Assembly (NCBI RefSeq): GCF_030272615.1
Contig: NC_081405.1
Span: 652,508,920 to 652,572,919 of the forward strand
Direction of reading: 5' to 3'
DNA length: 64,000 bases
From: Cryptomeria japonica
Taxonomy: Eukaryota > Streptophyta > Pinopsida > Cupressales > Cupressaceae
Part shown: piece by piece, positions 1-12,540 of the stretch
Position numbering within the stretch: position 1 is the first letter of the stretch
How the letters are laid out: each line of letters starts with the position of its first letter
Position numbers and translations under genes: made by a program
The notes under the pieces: model-generated
What the model was told of the DNA's origin: nothing
What the model saw: the letters and a program-made list of their open reading frames with translations, nothing else
Database searches by the model: none

Positions 1-479
1 CTTAGCACCTTAGCAACAATCTCAGACTCTTCTAAAACTCTAGTGGCACATCTAATTCCGCTCACAAGCTCATTCACTTTCTACATAAAAGAAGTAATAT
101 TCTCATCTTCACCCATCTTCAGGTTCTCATATTTTTCTTTTAAGCTCTGCAAGTTAACGACTTTCACATGACTATAACCTTCATGCAAGGTCTCCAATTT
201 TACCCAGATCGGATGAGCAGTCTCAAGGTCCATCACATTAGTCAACTCAGAATATGACAAGGCACTGATCAATGCTTCCTTGGCTCTAATATTGTATTGT
301 GCTTCCTTTAGCTCATCCAGAGTAGTAGGACCATTCTGAGGAACATTATAGACATTCTTATTAATCTTCCAGTACTCTTTTCTAATGCCTCTCAAATAAA
401 CTTGCATTCGGTTCTTCCAAAGAGTGTAGTTCATTCCATCAAATCTCGAACTATCCTTCTTGAAAGAAAAGTTTGTCAT
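1..479 (-). pseudogene. gag: Copia Gag N-terminal part (UBN2/DUF4219-like), broken
   Basis: This is the Gag N-terminal domain of an autonomous-type plant Copia element, the structural protein of the virus-like particle. Recognisable residues are F-DGMNYTLWKNRM near the N-terminus and the spaced W-V-LE-L-EGYS block around residues 90-105, as in the UBN2 family. The start at 479 (MTNFSFKK) is preferred because it begins just before the conserved block; an in-frame ATG at 494 adds five residues. A TAG at 81-83 interrupts the frame after ENITSFM. The same frame then continues with K-VNELV---RC---VLEESEIV to the window edge, so the stop is a mutation and not the true end. Downstream pol is outside the window. 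Confidence 0.8.
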
Positions 480-517
480 CCTGGATCTCCTCAATCGATA
501 AAGCTTCTTCTAAATAA

Positions 518-533
518 CCTAGTTTTGATACCA
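518..533 (-). other. Primer-binding site of C0 (iMet tRNA, mutated)
   Basis: Minus strand reads TGGTATCAAAACTAGG just inside the LTR. The canonical plant Copia site is TGGTATCAGAGC, so this one has decayed in its middle. Confidence 0.65.
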
Positions 534-539
534 ACTATT

Positions 540-1936
540 TGCAACAATGCAACAAATTGAGAGAGGAGGGGGATGAATCAGTTTGCACCAAAACTTACTG
601 CAACTTAAACCACAAAACAGATCTGATAATTAACAGTTAAAGTATGAAACAACACCACATCAAAAACACACATAACACAAAGATATTTTACATGAAAAAC
701 CTAGTTAAGAGAAAAAACATGGTGAGAACCTACCCACAATGAGATAATACCCTGTTAGGAGTAAATGTTAATATTACAATGGGAATGCACATGCATTCAG
801 GCACATTTCCTAGAGCTCACTACTCAAAATAAGAAACCAAAAAGTCTACAACCTTAAGGGAAGGCTCATTGCCTTACAAGAAGTCTCACTGACTTACAAA
901 AAAATTCAGACTACAATTTGGATCATATGAACTATGAAAATAGAATCTCCATATGCTTGAGTACAGTTTCGGTTAAGCACACAGGGTGCTCTACAACACT
1001 TCTCTTCTTCTTCACACTTCTGAAAGATCAAATCACTTGTTCGCACATTCAACTTGATTCTTCACTTGCATACACAACATAGACACTCAAAGACATGCAT
1101 CTTACATGATTATTACATATATTTATACAAGGCATCAACCTCTATTTCAAGGTTGGCTAAAACCCTCAATACAAATTACAAAATAGTATCCTCACATGCT
1201 ACAACAATACATGCAGACTAAAACAATATTGGCTAAGACATAGTCTTGATCGAAATCAATATCATAAATGCACAATACTTCCAAAAATTATGGCTCGATC
1301 ATCCGCAACATGCTACAATCATCAAGAATGTCGCATAACATGAAAAACATCACTGAATAAGGAAAATCTTCAATAACAAACAACAATCAATATGGCCCAC
1401 CAATATGCATAAAACATGATCTAGAGACATTCACATGCAATGCAAATTGCATCACAACAACTATAACAACTCAAATTACCATAATCATTATCATTACTCT
1501 ACCAAAGCATAAGAACATCAACATAACTGACTGCTATAATGAAATATTTTCTTGTGGACCTCCAAATCCTGAACCATTCGAACTAAGGATACACATCAAT
1601 GTCCTGAACATAGCTCACACATCCGCAACCAAAGATATAGAAATTTTGGAGCAATACAGAGCACAAACTAGGATACTGAATAACATAAACAACTTCATAA
1701 CATCCTCAATACCAGATCTCATAACTCGATCAAATCATCATGTGAACCTCTGCAAATGGGAATGAACCATCTAAAGACAATATACCAGAAACCCTTTAAA
1801 CCACATCATCTCATCGGCAATACACAGGCTAAACCAACTCATCCAATCAAACCGCAACGCAGGAATACACATAAAATTGTCCAACAATCTCCACATATGT
1901 TGACATCAATGACAACATATCAGCCAATATCTAACA
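540..1936 (-). repeat. 5' LTR of Copia element C0
   Basis: On the minus strand it starts TGTTAGATATTGG and ends CATTGTTGCA, 6 nt before the primer site. It carries the usual Copia sequence of TATA box, R-U5 block with a GTAAGTCAGTGAGACTTC string, and a C-rich run (TTCATCCCCCTCCTCTCTC) near its 3' end. The PBS-proximal end could be off by up to 6 bp. Length is about 1.4 kb. Confidence 0.7.
1118..1127 (-). promoter_or_regulatory. TATA box in C0 LTR
   Basis: Minus strand reads TATAAATATA inside the LTR, upstream of the block shared with other LTRs. The position suits an LTR promoter. Assigned by motif only. Confidence 0.45.
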
Positions 1937-2159
1937 CTTTTCTTTAGCTTAACAAAATAGATTCTAGAATTGTAAAAGTAGTTTAATGAGAAAGATCAAA
2001 CTTGTAAGTTATGATCACTCACTATTTATAGTTTTTCATGAATCGTTGGAAGTACTGGTTATAATTTTTGAATAACTATTCAAAGATGTGAAATAAATTA
2101 GTGTTAAGGCCTGATACATATCATGGTAATGAAAGAAAGTAAATGTAACCCTCGCATCA
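1937..2159. other. Unclassified spacer between C0 and LINE
   Basis: AT-rich sequence with no coding frame or repeat that I can identify. It is presumably older host DNA or a decayed repeat between two insertions. Confidence 0.4.
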
Positions 2160-5100
2160 ACACCATTATCTCCAATGAAGAGATGTTCTGGAGACAGATT
2201 CAGGGCCTTGTTCTTGAAGGAAGGTGATAAAAATACCCGATTTTTTCACTTAACTGCTCTCAAGCATAGGGTGGCTAATAGAATATATAGATTATCCTAC
2301 AATGAAGGTATCCTAACAGAGGATAATGATATTAGGAAGGAAGCTCTTGAGCATTTTAGCACCCTGCTAGGAGAAGTGGATAACTTGGATATCAGCAATC
2401 AAAACACCCTTTTACAAGCTATACCTTCTATCCTAACTGAAGTTGATAACAACCTTTTAACCCGCATTCCCTCTAATTAGGAAATTAAAAAGGTGGTGTT
2501 CTCTTTTCAAGGTGATAAATCCCCTGGACCGGACGGTTTTCCAATGTTTTTCTTCCAAAATTTTTGGCATATTGTGGAGGTAGACATCTGCAATGGGGTT
2601 AAAGAATTCTTTGGCTCTAGAAGGCTCCTTAAGGAACTGAATGCCACCTTCATTTTCCTTATCCTAAAGATCCATGGTGTTGATTCTCTCAACAAGTTTA
2701 GACCCATTATCCTATGTAACTCTATGTACAAAATTTTATCCAAGGTTCTGACTTCCAGGTTGCTGGATATTCTTCCAAGAATTATCTTTGTCCAGCAGAA
2801 TGGCTTTGTCCTAGGTAGATAGATTCTAGATTACATCATATCCATTCATGAAAATATCCACTCCCTAAAAGTGGCAAATAACTAGGGCTTCTTTCTAAAG
2901 TTAGACATGGCGAAATCTTTCGATAGAGTGAACTGGCAGTTTCTCCTTAGGATTATTAAAGTGTTTGGTTTTGGTGGCAAAATTATTTAGCTATGTTCTC
3001 AACTTATGGAAATTTCCTCTTATGTTGTTATTGTCAATGGTTCCCCGTCCAGTTTCTTCAAAAGCTCTAGAGGTCTTAGACAGGGGGACCCCATATCCCC
3101 TATCTTGTTTACCATTCTAGCAGAATGCTTGGGTAGATTTATTCTTAGAAATGTGGAAGATGGCAATCTTAGGGGTCTAAAACCTTCTTTTTCTAATGTT
3201 GTTTGTTCTCGTGAACAATTCATTGATGATTCTATTACCATGGGGGAAGCTACCATCTCGAAAGCTAAAAATATGAAGAATATCCTGAATACATACGAAT
3301 CTGCCTCTAGTCAAAAAATCAACTGGGATAAAATTTCTTCGTTCTTCATCAATACCCCGGTCCAAAGGCAACTAAGGATTTGAACAATTCTTGGCTACAC
3401 AATTTTTGAGCTTCCCTCTACTTATCTGGGGCTTCCTCTATGTCTCAAGCCTGAGGATTCCTTCTGGAATAAGCTGATAGACAGACTCAACTTGAAACTT
3501 GCTGGTTGGAAAGGGGCGATCCTTAGTCAAGTGGGTAAAATTACTCTTCTTAAAGCCACTCTCCAAAATCTTCCTGTTTATGCTCTCAGCTTGTTCAAAA
3601 TCCCCATAAAGTTTGCAGAAGCCATTGAAAGTATCCAAAAAAAATTTCTTTGGTTGGGAGTGGAAGTCAAAAAAAGAATTCCCCTTATTTCCTAGAATAA
3701 AATTTGTTCCCCTAAGGCCTCTGGTGGGTTGGGCTTAAGGAATATCGCTATAATGAATAAAGTCTTATTAGCCAAACAAATATGGAGATTGAAAGGAGAG
3801 GAAAGAGAATGGAATTCAATTTGGAAAAACAAATATCTCTATATGCAACCTTCTGAGGAGGAATTCTTGGATAATTCTTTCATTGTCGAAGGTTCGGCTA
3901 TATGGAATGTTGTTCAATCTACTAAAAGCTGGGTTGTTGCTGGTTGAACTTGGAACCTTGGGGATGGGAGGAGAATAAGATTTTGGGAAGACAGGTGGAT
4001 CCTGGACAAACTCTTGGAGGAAGTTCCAATCCTAAAAGATTGGAAAGACTGGTTCAAAAGTAGGTTTGGTGAGCTGGTCAGAGATTACTGGAGAAATGGG
4101 AACTAGATTGATTTTAGCTAGCAGTGTCCGGGGCTCAAGTTCCTTCAGACTGCTCTTTCTACTAAAATCCCTATAGACAATAAAGATGATAGATTGATAT
4201 GGAGGGAAACCCCAGATGGGAAATTTTTTGTTTCCTCAGCTGTGGCAATTCATAATGATTCTTTGGAAGAAATTCCTATCTAGGCTAAAGTTTGGAACAA
4301 GAAGTTAGTTCCTAAGGTTAATATCTTCTTTTGGATTTTCATCCAAAACAAGGTTTTCACCCTGGACAACCTTCAAAAGATAGGTTTGGTTTTTCCTAAT
4401 AGGTGTTCTCTTTGTTGTAGGGAAGAAGAGATGGCTTGCCATATTCTCAATCAGTGCACTTTTAGTCAAGATATCTGGAAAATCATCTTAAGCAAGTGGA
4501 ACCTGAGTTGGGTTTTCTCGAACTCCCTTGGGGATTCCTGGAAGCAATGGCATTGCCCTAATTCTAATCCTAAAATTGTGGAGACTTGGAGACCTACTCT
4601 GCCGATTTTAATCTGGAATATCTGGAAAGAGTGTAACAATAGGATTTTTAGGGATAAAAGGGCTATTCCTAAAGTGGTGGCAGCTAAAATTTATAGGAGT
4701 ATATTTGAATGCCTCTATGACATTGATTATGGACTAGCTGGTAAAGATGACTTCAAAGACAGGTGGAACCTCTCTACCACTACTACTAGCAAGGAGAAAG
4801 GAAGAGAAGGTCTCGTTTGGTGTTTTCCTCTTCAGAGGTGGATTAAGGCAAACTTTCATGGGGCCTCAAAGGGGAATCCGAGTAAAGCCAGATACGGGGG
4901 CATTGTCAGGAATTTTGCTGGAAGTTGTTTAAAGGTGGTGGCTAGCCCCTTGGGGAATCAAACTAGTCACTTCTTCGAAGCCTCTGCTGCCTTGAACACC
5001 TTAATTGTAGCCAAAAGTCTTAATTATGATAAATTATGGCTTGAGGGAGATTCACTTAATATTATTAAGTGTCTGAAGGGGGAGTCGGAGCCTTCTTGGT

Positions 5101-5342
5101 CAATTGAAAATATTATCATGAAAGTTAGGGAGATCATTGCAAGTTTTAAAGAAATTATTATTCAACATGCCTTTAGAGAGAAAAATAGTGTGGTGGACTA
5201 TCTAGTGAATATAGGAACTTATTCTGACTCCCAATCGATCTGGCATGAGGAAGATCTCAATTTAAACATTAAAGAGATCCTTAGAAAGGACCGTCATATG
5301 GGGAGAGAAGGACAATATAATCATGATAGGGAATATGATTAA
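2160..5342 (+). pseudogene. LINE ORF2 remnant: reverse transcriptase, zf-RVT, RNase H
   Basis: This is the C-terminal two thirds of a plant L1 ORF2 polyprotein (RT for target-primed reverse transcription). Motifs in order: LKEGDKNTRFFH (2213-2250), SPGPDG (2520-2540), KLDMAKSFDRVNW (2900-2940), GLRQGDPISPILF (3070-3110), a catalytic F-I-D-D at about 3220-3232, GLP then LAGWKG, the zf-RVT Cys/His block C-LC-(E)-H-L--C at 4400-4460, and RNase H at about 4830-5210 (ANFHGASKGNPS, FFEASA, LEGDS). Everything from 2175 to 5342 lies in one frame, broken by about ten stops (e.g. 2478, 2820, 3381, 3693, 3945, 4104, 4281), so decay is by point nonsense changes. A frameshift near 2170-2190 separates an upstream EEMFWRQ. 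The first RNase H catalytic Asp appears as His. Confidence 0.9.
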
Positions 5343-6818
5343 TTTATGCCTTGATGGAAAGGTCATCATTACTTGGCAAAGCGGCAGATCCCCAACAATC
5401 TTTAATAATTCACCGCACGCTTTGTGGGTTACCCAGTTCAAAATCTTGAGAAACTTTGGGAAAGAAGGGCTTAGTTTGTAGAGAAACAGAGTAGATAGTC
5501 TGAATCCAAAGATGGGAGGAGACCTAAGAAGGGAGGAACCAGACAATACATCGACTTGGAAAGTGATGCCGAAAGTATGGGCAAAATTGGAGAAGGGTTC
5601 TCTCACAAGCTTCATAGAGAAGCTCATGGACTATGATAAAGGTAGGGTAAACCTCGCCGTTTCCAAGATTTCCAAAAATTGGTCTAATGGCTCCTTTAAA
5701 ATCTATGGATTTAAGTTCAAGCTGGACGCTGGGCTCATTGCTATAGTGATTGGTATGCCCCACACTAGGCTTAATTTCTTTCGAGACCTTAAAGTCTCCA
5801 ACAATGCGGTCAATCTGTTCCCACGGAAAGAGAAAGAGAGGGATAGAATCGGTAAAGCCACTGGGGGCTACTACGAAGCTGCTAATATCAAGAAACTATG
5901 GGGCTAGGTTCTGAATGCAATTATGGAATACATCACGGTTGAGGGTCGTTTCTCTAGGGCCCACACCTACCACTTCATTTTCTTAAACCATTTCAGACAC
6001 GAAAAAAAGGTATCTCTGCCCTACTACCTTTTTAGGTCCCTTTCCAGGTCCCTCAATAAAAACAACAAAAATCCTTCTAGCCCAATTCTCTACTGTGGGT
6101 GCATCTACAAGCATTGTAAAACCCTTGCCCTACTGGAAAACAAGAGGAATTCTGCCTCTTCGGGTAAGAGAAAGATGGAGGGAGGAGACTCCAGCAAAGA
6201 GAAGGCGTCCTCTAGCAAAAAAAGAAAAAATGCCCCTGAGATGGAAACAGAGGAAATTGACAAGGAATGCAGCAAAATGGAGATGGATGACTCCAATGGT
6301 GAAGGTACTTGGAATGATGAGGAGCTGGGTAATGAGAAAGAAAGTGGTGATAATGAGCCTGGTAATGAAAGCCCTATCCTCAATGATTGCCCTGGTAAGG
6401 ACAACAACCATCCCATGGAGGAAGTGGATATCAAGGATAATGAGGAAACTGATGTGAATTCTGAGAAGGAAAGGAACAAAGATTCTGAGAAGGACCTAAC
6501 TAAGGACAGGGTTAGTGAGGATAAGGAAAGTGCAGATAAAGGGTTACTCTTGGATAACCTCAAGAAACTCACTGAGGTGAGAATGGATTATGATAGATGG
6601 ACCTATGAGCTCCTGAAGAACCTGGAAAAAAAAGGGGAAAAACATGGATGAGAAGAGGAAGGATGACAACAGAGACCAGATAAAATGGAAGCAGAATATG
6701 GAGGATAAGATTAATTCACTGGAAGAAGGGAGAGAGGCAATGAAAAATTTGATGGGTGTTATCCCGAGTATCCTATCTATTGTTACTAAAAACTTGGAGG
6801 ATATTGCTAAGGTCTTTG

Positions 6819-7480
6819 TGTTAAATTCTGTGAGAAGCAAGAATCGAGCCAAGATCTGATGTAGGTCATAGATCACATGCAACTCTAAGCAACGGATGAT
6901 CGAAGATCAAAATAGCTGAATGAAGATAAATTTGATATGAGAGAAAAATAGAGATAAAGAAAAGAATTTAGAGAAGACTCTCACTGAGCTATCACTTCAC
7001 TTGTGAAGGTGAGAGTATATTTCTTATTATATAGAAAAATAATAGCATATACAACCAAGAGGTGCATTAACTCCCACCTCCATAAAAAGTGGGAGGTTTT
7101 ACCTACTACCCCATAAAAGGTGGGAGGTTTTTACCTACTTGGTAAATGTCAAAACATGTGGCATAACCTCCTTACATGAAAACAAAAAAGGAGTTATAAG
7201 AGGTGGCACATAAGGCCAAAAGAGGGTGAGAAACCCAACTACCCCATAACCCACTTAGGAAATGACAAAATAGTGGTTATGAGAGGTGGCACAACAAGCC
7301 AAAAGAGGGTGTGTAACTCAACTACCCATGTGAGGTGGAGAGTTACACATGTAGCTAATGTATTCCACCACATGTCCTCATATTAACCACACCTAATAAC
7401 CTAAGCAAGATTAAATAATATATGTGTATGAAAAATAAATACCCCCTAACATAAGGAAAATAAAAAAACCTACACTAACA
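6819..7480 (-). repeat. 3' LTR of C1
   Basis: 662 bp, TG...CA on either strand (TGTTAGTGTAGG on the minus strand to AGAATTTAACA). It is next to the C1 polypurine tract. An AT-rich promoter-like string (TATATAATAAG on minus) lies near 7022-7034. Confidence 0.93.
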
Positions 7481-7490
7481 CCCCCCCTTA
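7481..7490 (-). other. Polypurine tract of C1
   Basis: Minus strand reads TAAGGGGGGG directly before the 3' LTR start TGTTAG. This is the usual site for plus-strand DNA priming. Confidence 0.8.
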
Positions 7491-7634
7491 AGCGTAGCTT
7501 AGGTGGGTGAAAAGATGGGTCCCGACAAATGAGGCCATGTTAAGTACCCATGTACATAAATATCCCCCCCAAAAGAAGAAGACCCCCCATAAGAGGAATA
7601 GACCCCCCTAAATAGAGAGAGAAAGAATGAAGGA
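7491..7634 (-). other. 3' untranslated part of C1
   Basis: Purine-biased on the minus strand, between the gag-pol stop and the polypurine tract. No coding sequence seen. Confidence 0.6.
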
Positions 7635-10600
7635 CTAAGAAGCCCCTCCTGAAGTAGACTCCTTTTCCATCCCAAGCAAAGATCGCAAATGAAGGAACTT
7701 GCTTTCAGTGAAAGGTTTGGTGAAGATGTCCGCAGTTTGCTCCGATGTAGAACAATACTTAAGATCAATGATGCCTTCCTAAATGAGCTCCTGAATATAG
7801 TGCATATGTATCTCAATGTGTTTCATCCTCTGATGATGAACTAGATTTCTTGAGATCTGTATAGCACTCTGATTATCACAAAAGATGATGGTAGGCTTTC
7901 TAACTGGAATACCAAGCTCAGTAAGAATATTTTGAAGCCAAATAGCCTTAATGGTGGCATTAACTACCCCTCGATACTCGGCCTCTGTCGATGAAAGAGC
8001 AATTGCAGACTGCTTCTTGCTCGACCAACAAACTAGACCAGAACCAAGTGAGAAGCAATACCCAGAAGTAGACTTGCGATCCTGAGAATCACCTTCCCAA
8101 TCTGAATCCGTATATCCTACCAAGTCAATATCCACACCTGCTACATACTAAATTCCATAATTGTGAGTACCCTGAATGTAGTGGAGGATCCGCTTAGCTG
8201 CTTTCCAATGCAACTCATGTGGCTCCTGCATGAATCTAGAGACCATGCCCATAGCATAAGAAATGTCGGGTCTCGTATGAGTCAAATAAATGAGGCTTCC
8301 AACAAGCTGTCGATATAAAGTGCCATCAACCAAGGGTGAAGAGCACTTAGCCTCAAGTTTGACTCCTGACAAAAATGGAGTAGGTGCAGGCTTACAATCG
8401 GCCATGTGAAATCTAGAGAGCATATCAAGTGCATACTTGGGTTGTCCAAGGATGATTCCTGAAGATGATTGAGTGATCTCAATTCCCAAGAAGTAATGCA
8501 GAAGACCCAAGTCTGACATCAAAAATCTATCATGTAGAGCAATTTTCACTGCTTTGATGGTGGATGAGTGACTCCCTGTGAGTAACAAGTCATCAACATA
8601 GAGAACTAGAAATGTGAGAGTTTCATCCTGTTGCAGAATGTATACGTTCGGATCAGAATGGCATCGAGTGAAACCAACTGTCAGAAGAAATGAGTCCATC
8701 TTGGCATACCAAGCTCGAGGAGCCTGTTTGAGGCCATAGAGAGACTTTCGAAGTCGACACACAAGTGAAGGATCCTGAACAAACCCCTGTGGTTGCTCCA
8801 TGTAGATTTCCTCCTGAAGGTCACCATGAAGAAATGCACTCTTCACATCCATCTGATGAACTTCCCAATGATGGGCTGCAGCTATAGCAAGAACAAGTCG
8901 GATGGAATTCATCTTAGCAACTGGAGAAAAAGTCTCAGAGTAATCAACCCCTGGAACTTGGGAAAAACCTTTTGCTACCAAGCGAGCCTTATACTTATCA
9001 ACCGACCCATCCGCTGCAAATTTTGTTCGATAGATCCACTTGCATCGAACAAGTTTCCTTCCCTTAGGAAGAGGAACTAAATCCCATTTGTGATTCCTTT
9101 CCAAGGAATTGAACTCTTCTTGCATTGCAGCATCCCACTCAGGAACACCTAAAGCTTCTCGAAAGGACTGTGGATCAGAAGCTAAAGCAATGAAGAGATG
9201 TGGAGCTTGCTGAAATTGTGACCTTGTTCTTCTAGTATCTAATGGATCACCAAGCCAATCTCCTGCTGACTCAAAAGTTTGTCGAGCCCAAAGAGGCACT
9301 GAGGCTGGAGAGTCTGGGGGAGAATCATTAGCCTCTGAATGATGACTATGAGAGGAATGTGAATCCTCATCATCACTGTCACCATCTGAAGTAGAGGAAG
9401 AAGACTCCTCATCAAGATTAGGAGGATTAAGATCCTCTGAAGAACTGTCATCATAATGCAATTTCTCCAATGTGATAGTGGATGGAGAGGTGGTATGAGA
9501 AGAACTAGAAGAACTCTCCTCAAAATGAACACTCCTCTCAATGAACAACTCATGAGTAGTGGGATGGAGAAGCCTATACCCTTTGACATCATCTGGATAT
9601 CCAACAAATATGCAAGGCTTACTCTGCGGATCCATAGCCTTGCGTTTTTCAGCTGGAATGTGGGCCCATGCAAGAGAACCAAACACTCTAAAGTGTTTAA
9701 CTGTGGGTTTTCGACCAGTCCAAGCTTGAAAGGGAGTTACCCCCTTCACAGCTTTATGAGGAACTCAGTTCTGGATGTAACACGCACAGTTGATGGCCTC
9801 TGCCCAATACTGAGGTGCCAAAGACTTGGAGTGAATCATACAATTAGCCATCTCCTTCAAGGACCTATTCTTTCATTCTGCTACACCATTTTGTTGAGGA
9901 CTGTATGGAACTGTGTGCTGCATGTTGATACTTTCTAAAGCACAAAACTGTTCAAACTGATTATTAACATATTCACCCCCATTATCTGTACGCAGAATCT
10001 TGATGAACTTCCCAGATTGTTTCTCTACAAAAGCTTTGAAATCTAGAAAATTTTCAAAGACTTCAGACTTTTGTTTGAGAAAGTAAACCCATGTATATCT
10101 AGAAAAGTCATCAATAAATGTCAAGACATATCTAGCCTTGCTGAAGGATGGTTGTGGAAATGGTCCTGCCAAGTCACTATGTACCAACTCCAATAGTTGT
10201 GTAGCTCTCCAAGCTTTACCTTTATCATACTTCTCCTCTGGATGCTTACCAAGAATGCACCCCTGGCAAACTCCATCAGAAAATCGAATAGAAGGCAACC
10301 CTGAAACCATTTCTTGTTGACTGAGTTGTTGCAAGTAACGGTAGTTCAAGTGGCCAAACCATTGATGCCACAAAAAACTCACCTCATCTGCATGAGTGAG
10401 TAAAACTGTCGAAGGAGAGTCAGGAACAAAGTGAGAAAACTGATATAATCTAGAATGATGATCTGCTTTTCCCACAGCAACAGTAGACCCATTATGCATT
10501 TCGCTGATTACCACTGCATCTGGTGTGAACTCAACTCGCTTGCCAGAACCAGTGTGAGTGATCTGATAAATAGATAGGAGATTAGTTGATAAAGATGGAA

Positions 10601-11759
10601 CACAAAGGACATCTTGAAATGTTCCTTCACCCACATCAACAGACCCTCTTTTTTGCACTTCAACAGGAGTGTCATCACCCATTAGGATGGAAGGCATAGA
10701 ACATGGCTCTAAAGATATGAAATCATCTTCTGAAGAAGCCATGTGGTGTGAAGCACCTGAGTCAATTATCCAAGAATTTGGTTGTGAAGCAATAGCAACT
10801 AGGGCCTTACCCTTTCCTTTCCCCTTACTCTTATCTATGTCCTTAGAAGATCCTTCTGATGAACTCTGTTTGACTGAATCAGGAACCTTGATATTATTCT
10901 TTTCAAGAAGATTTGAAAGGTGATCAATTTGTTTCTTTAAACACTTATGTTCATCATGACCAGGCCTCTTACAATAAGAACACTTGACCTTCTCCTTCTT
11001 AGGTTGTTCACCTTTTGATGAAGAGGTCTCATTGTCTGCTTTTGAAGTAGCAGATTTCTAATCTTTCTTCTTCTCTCCTTGGTTCTTTTGTTTCTTATCT
11101 TGCTTACTAGACCCTTTCTATTCTTTTGTGCCTTGATTTACAACTAAGGCATGTGACTTAGAGGGCTTTATTGTACCCATTTGAACCAATTTGTCCTGCT
11201 CCCTAGTGAGTTCTGCAGCAAAATCATCTAAAGAAGGCATTTTGAATGTGGTACCTAGGGCACATTTGGTAGCATAGAATGTAGAAACAAACACTGAATA
11301 GTTAGGACCAAGCTTAGAAAGAATACTCAAGATCAGTTGCTTATCATCTTTCTTAGTTCCACACTATTCCAACTGCAATCTTATAGACTTAATTTTAGTG
11401 AAGAAGTCTTGTATAGTATCAAAATTGGTTGGATTCAACCCTATGAGTTCATTCTCCAATTGATGACCTCTTAGTTCATCCTGCTTACCAAAGAGGTTTC
11501 CCAAAGTAGTCCATACTACATTTGGTGTAGTAGTAGATTCAATGTGAAAAAGAAGGTCAGGAGAGACTGACATGCACAATGTACCAAAAGCTTCATCACA
11601 TTTATTAAACCATTTAATCTTTTCTGCAACATCTTGAGGTTCAGTTTCAAGTCCCATAGTAACACGATGATATCCATGTCTTTTCAGATATATTATCATC
11701 TTAGATTTCCATTCAAAGTAGTTATATGGTGTTAAAAGTGGAACTGTAGATGCATCCAT
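7635..11759 (-). pseudogene. gag-pol: Copia Gag-Pol polyprotein of C1 (seven nonsense codons)
   Basis: This is one reading frame of 1,375 codons from ATG 11759 to TAG 7635, with no frameshift. Order: Gag (MDASTVPLLTPYNYFEWKSK start), zinc knuckle CSYCKRPGHDEHKC (about 10970-11008), protease WIIDSGASHHM (about 10740-10770), integrase H-H-C-C (HQWFGHLNYRYL, VCQGCILGK) and DDE core (TFIDDFSRYTW, LRTDNGGEYV, SPQQNGVAE), RT (KARLVAKGFSQ, MDVKSAFLHGDL, FLVLYVDDLLL) and RNase H (DRKSTSGYCFSLG, ALSSTEAEY, IFCDNQSAI). The order PR-INT-RT-RH defines Copia. Stops are at 11364, 11118, 11058, 9873, 9765, 8148 and 7779. Those at 9873 and 9765 fall where Arg is expected (CGA to TGA), and 8148 where Trp is likely. 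Beyond 7779 the frame still reads the conserved DIFTKPF motif, so the true end is 7635. Confidence 0.93.
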
Positions 11760-12526
11760 GATAGTAGAAAAGAAGATTGCAAAGAGTCAAGAAGAGTGCA
11801 AGAAAGAAGACACAAGAGACACCCCCCCTTTTCACTAGTCTTTGAAATCACCCCCCCCAAATATTACAAGGTTGGCACTTTATAATTAGTGCATTTACAA
11901 GGCTTTTATCAGATTACAATGCTTTCTAAGGCTTTAATGGCCAAAATAGAAAGTTTAAATACATATAAATTTAACACAAAATCTGAAAAAATTAGCCTTA
12001 TAGCTGCTCAATGTATCTTAATACCTTTCCAACAACTATTCGTTTTTGTAAAATAGAGTTGTGTGAAGAAAGATATGATCTATAGAAGAAAAAAAAACAT
12101 GTAGTTGATTCAACCTGCAATATCTAACAAAGAAGGGTAGAATATTTCAATAAGACCTGCAATTATGAAGAGTGTTCATTTCCAACTTTCCGTCAAGTAC
12201 TCTGATTTTTTTTACTATGTTCTCCAAACTCTAAATTTGGTGAAATAAAAGTCACTTATGATTTTCACAAGCCTTTTGGATACTCTGGAAATGCTAAAGA
12301 AGCCTCCAATATTACGAAAAATGCTGCAATCACCCAGATCTCAAAGAACACATATATAAAACCAGATTTAACTAGAAGCTTATTTTCCTTTAAACTGTTC
12401 TGATTCTCCAGATCACACGAAAATGCAGGAGAAGAGCATACTTGGTTTTTAAGAAAAATATTAGCTATCTAACAATCTCAAATCTCTCAAATAAATCAGA
12501 AAAGCAATGAGTTATACCAGACAACA
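11760..12526 (-). other. Leader of C1
   Basis: Untranslated stretch of about 770 bp between primer site and gag ATG. AT-rich, with C-runs at 11822-11860. No ORF or further motif seen. Confidence 0.6.
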
Positions 12527-12540
12527 CGACTCTGATACCA
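12527..12540 (-). other. Primer-binding site of C1 (iMet tRNA)
   Basis: Minus strand reads TGGTATCAGAGTCG directly after the 5' LTR, matching the 3' end of plant initiator-Met tRNA. Confidence 0.85.

Larger units (their letters stand above)
1..1936 (-). mobile_element. Copia-type LTR retrotransposon C0 (5' part; continues past window start)
   Basis: Read on the minus strand: a 5' LTR (1936 to 540), a short spacer, a primer-binding site like the 3' end of initiator-Met tRNA, and the beginning of a Copia gag. The remainder lies left of the window, so the 3' LTR and TSD cannot be tested. The LTR begins TGTTAGATATTGG on the minus strand, a usual Copia start. Its transcribed part resembles that of element D (36673-43242). 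Confidence 0.8.

Noticed and set aside
6105-6572. Ser/Leu-rich frame on the minus strand opposite LINE ORF3.
   Set aside because: It mirrors the Lys/Glu/Ser-rich coding strand; no motif, start context or neighbour supports it.
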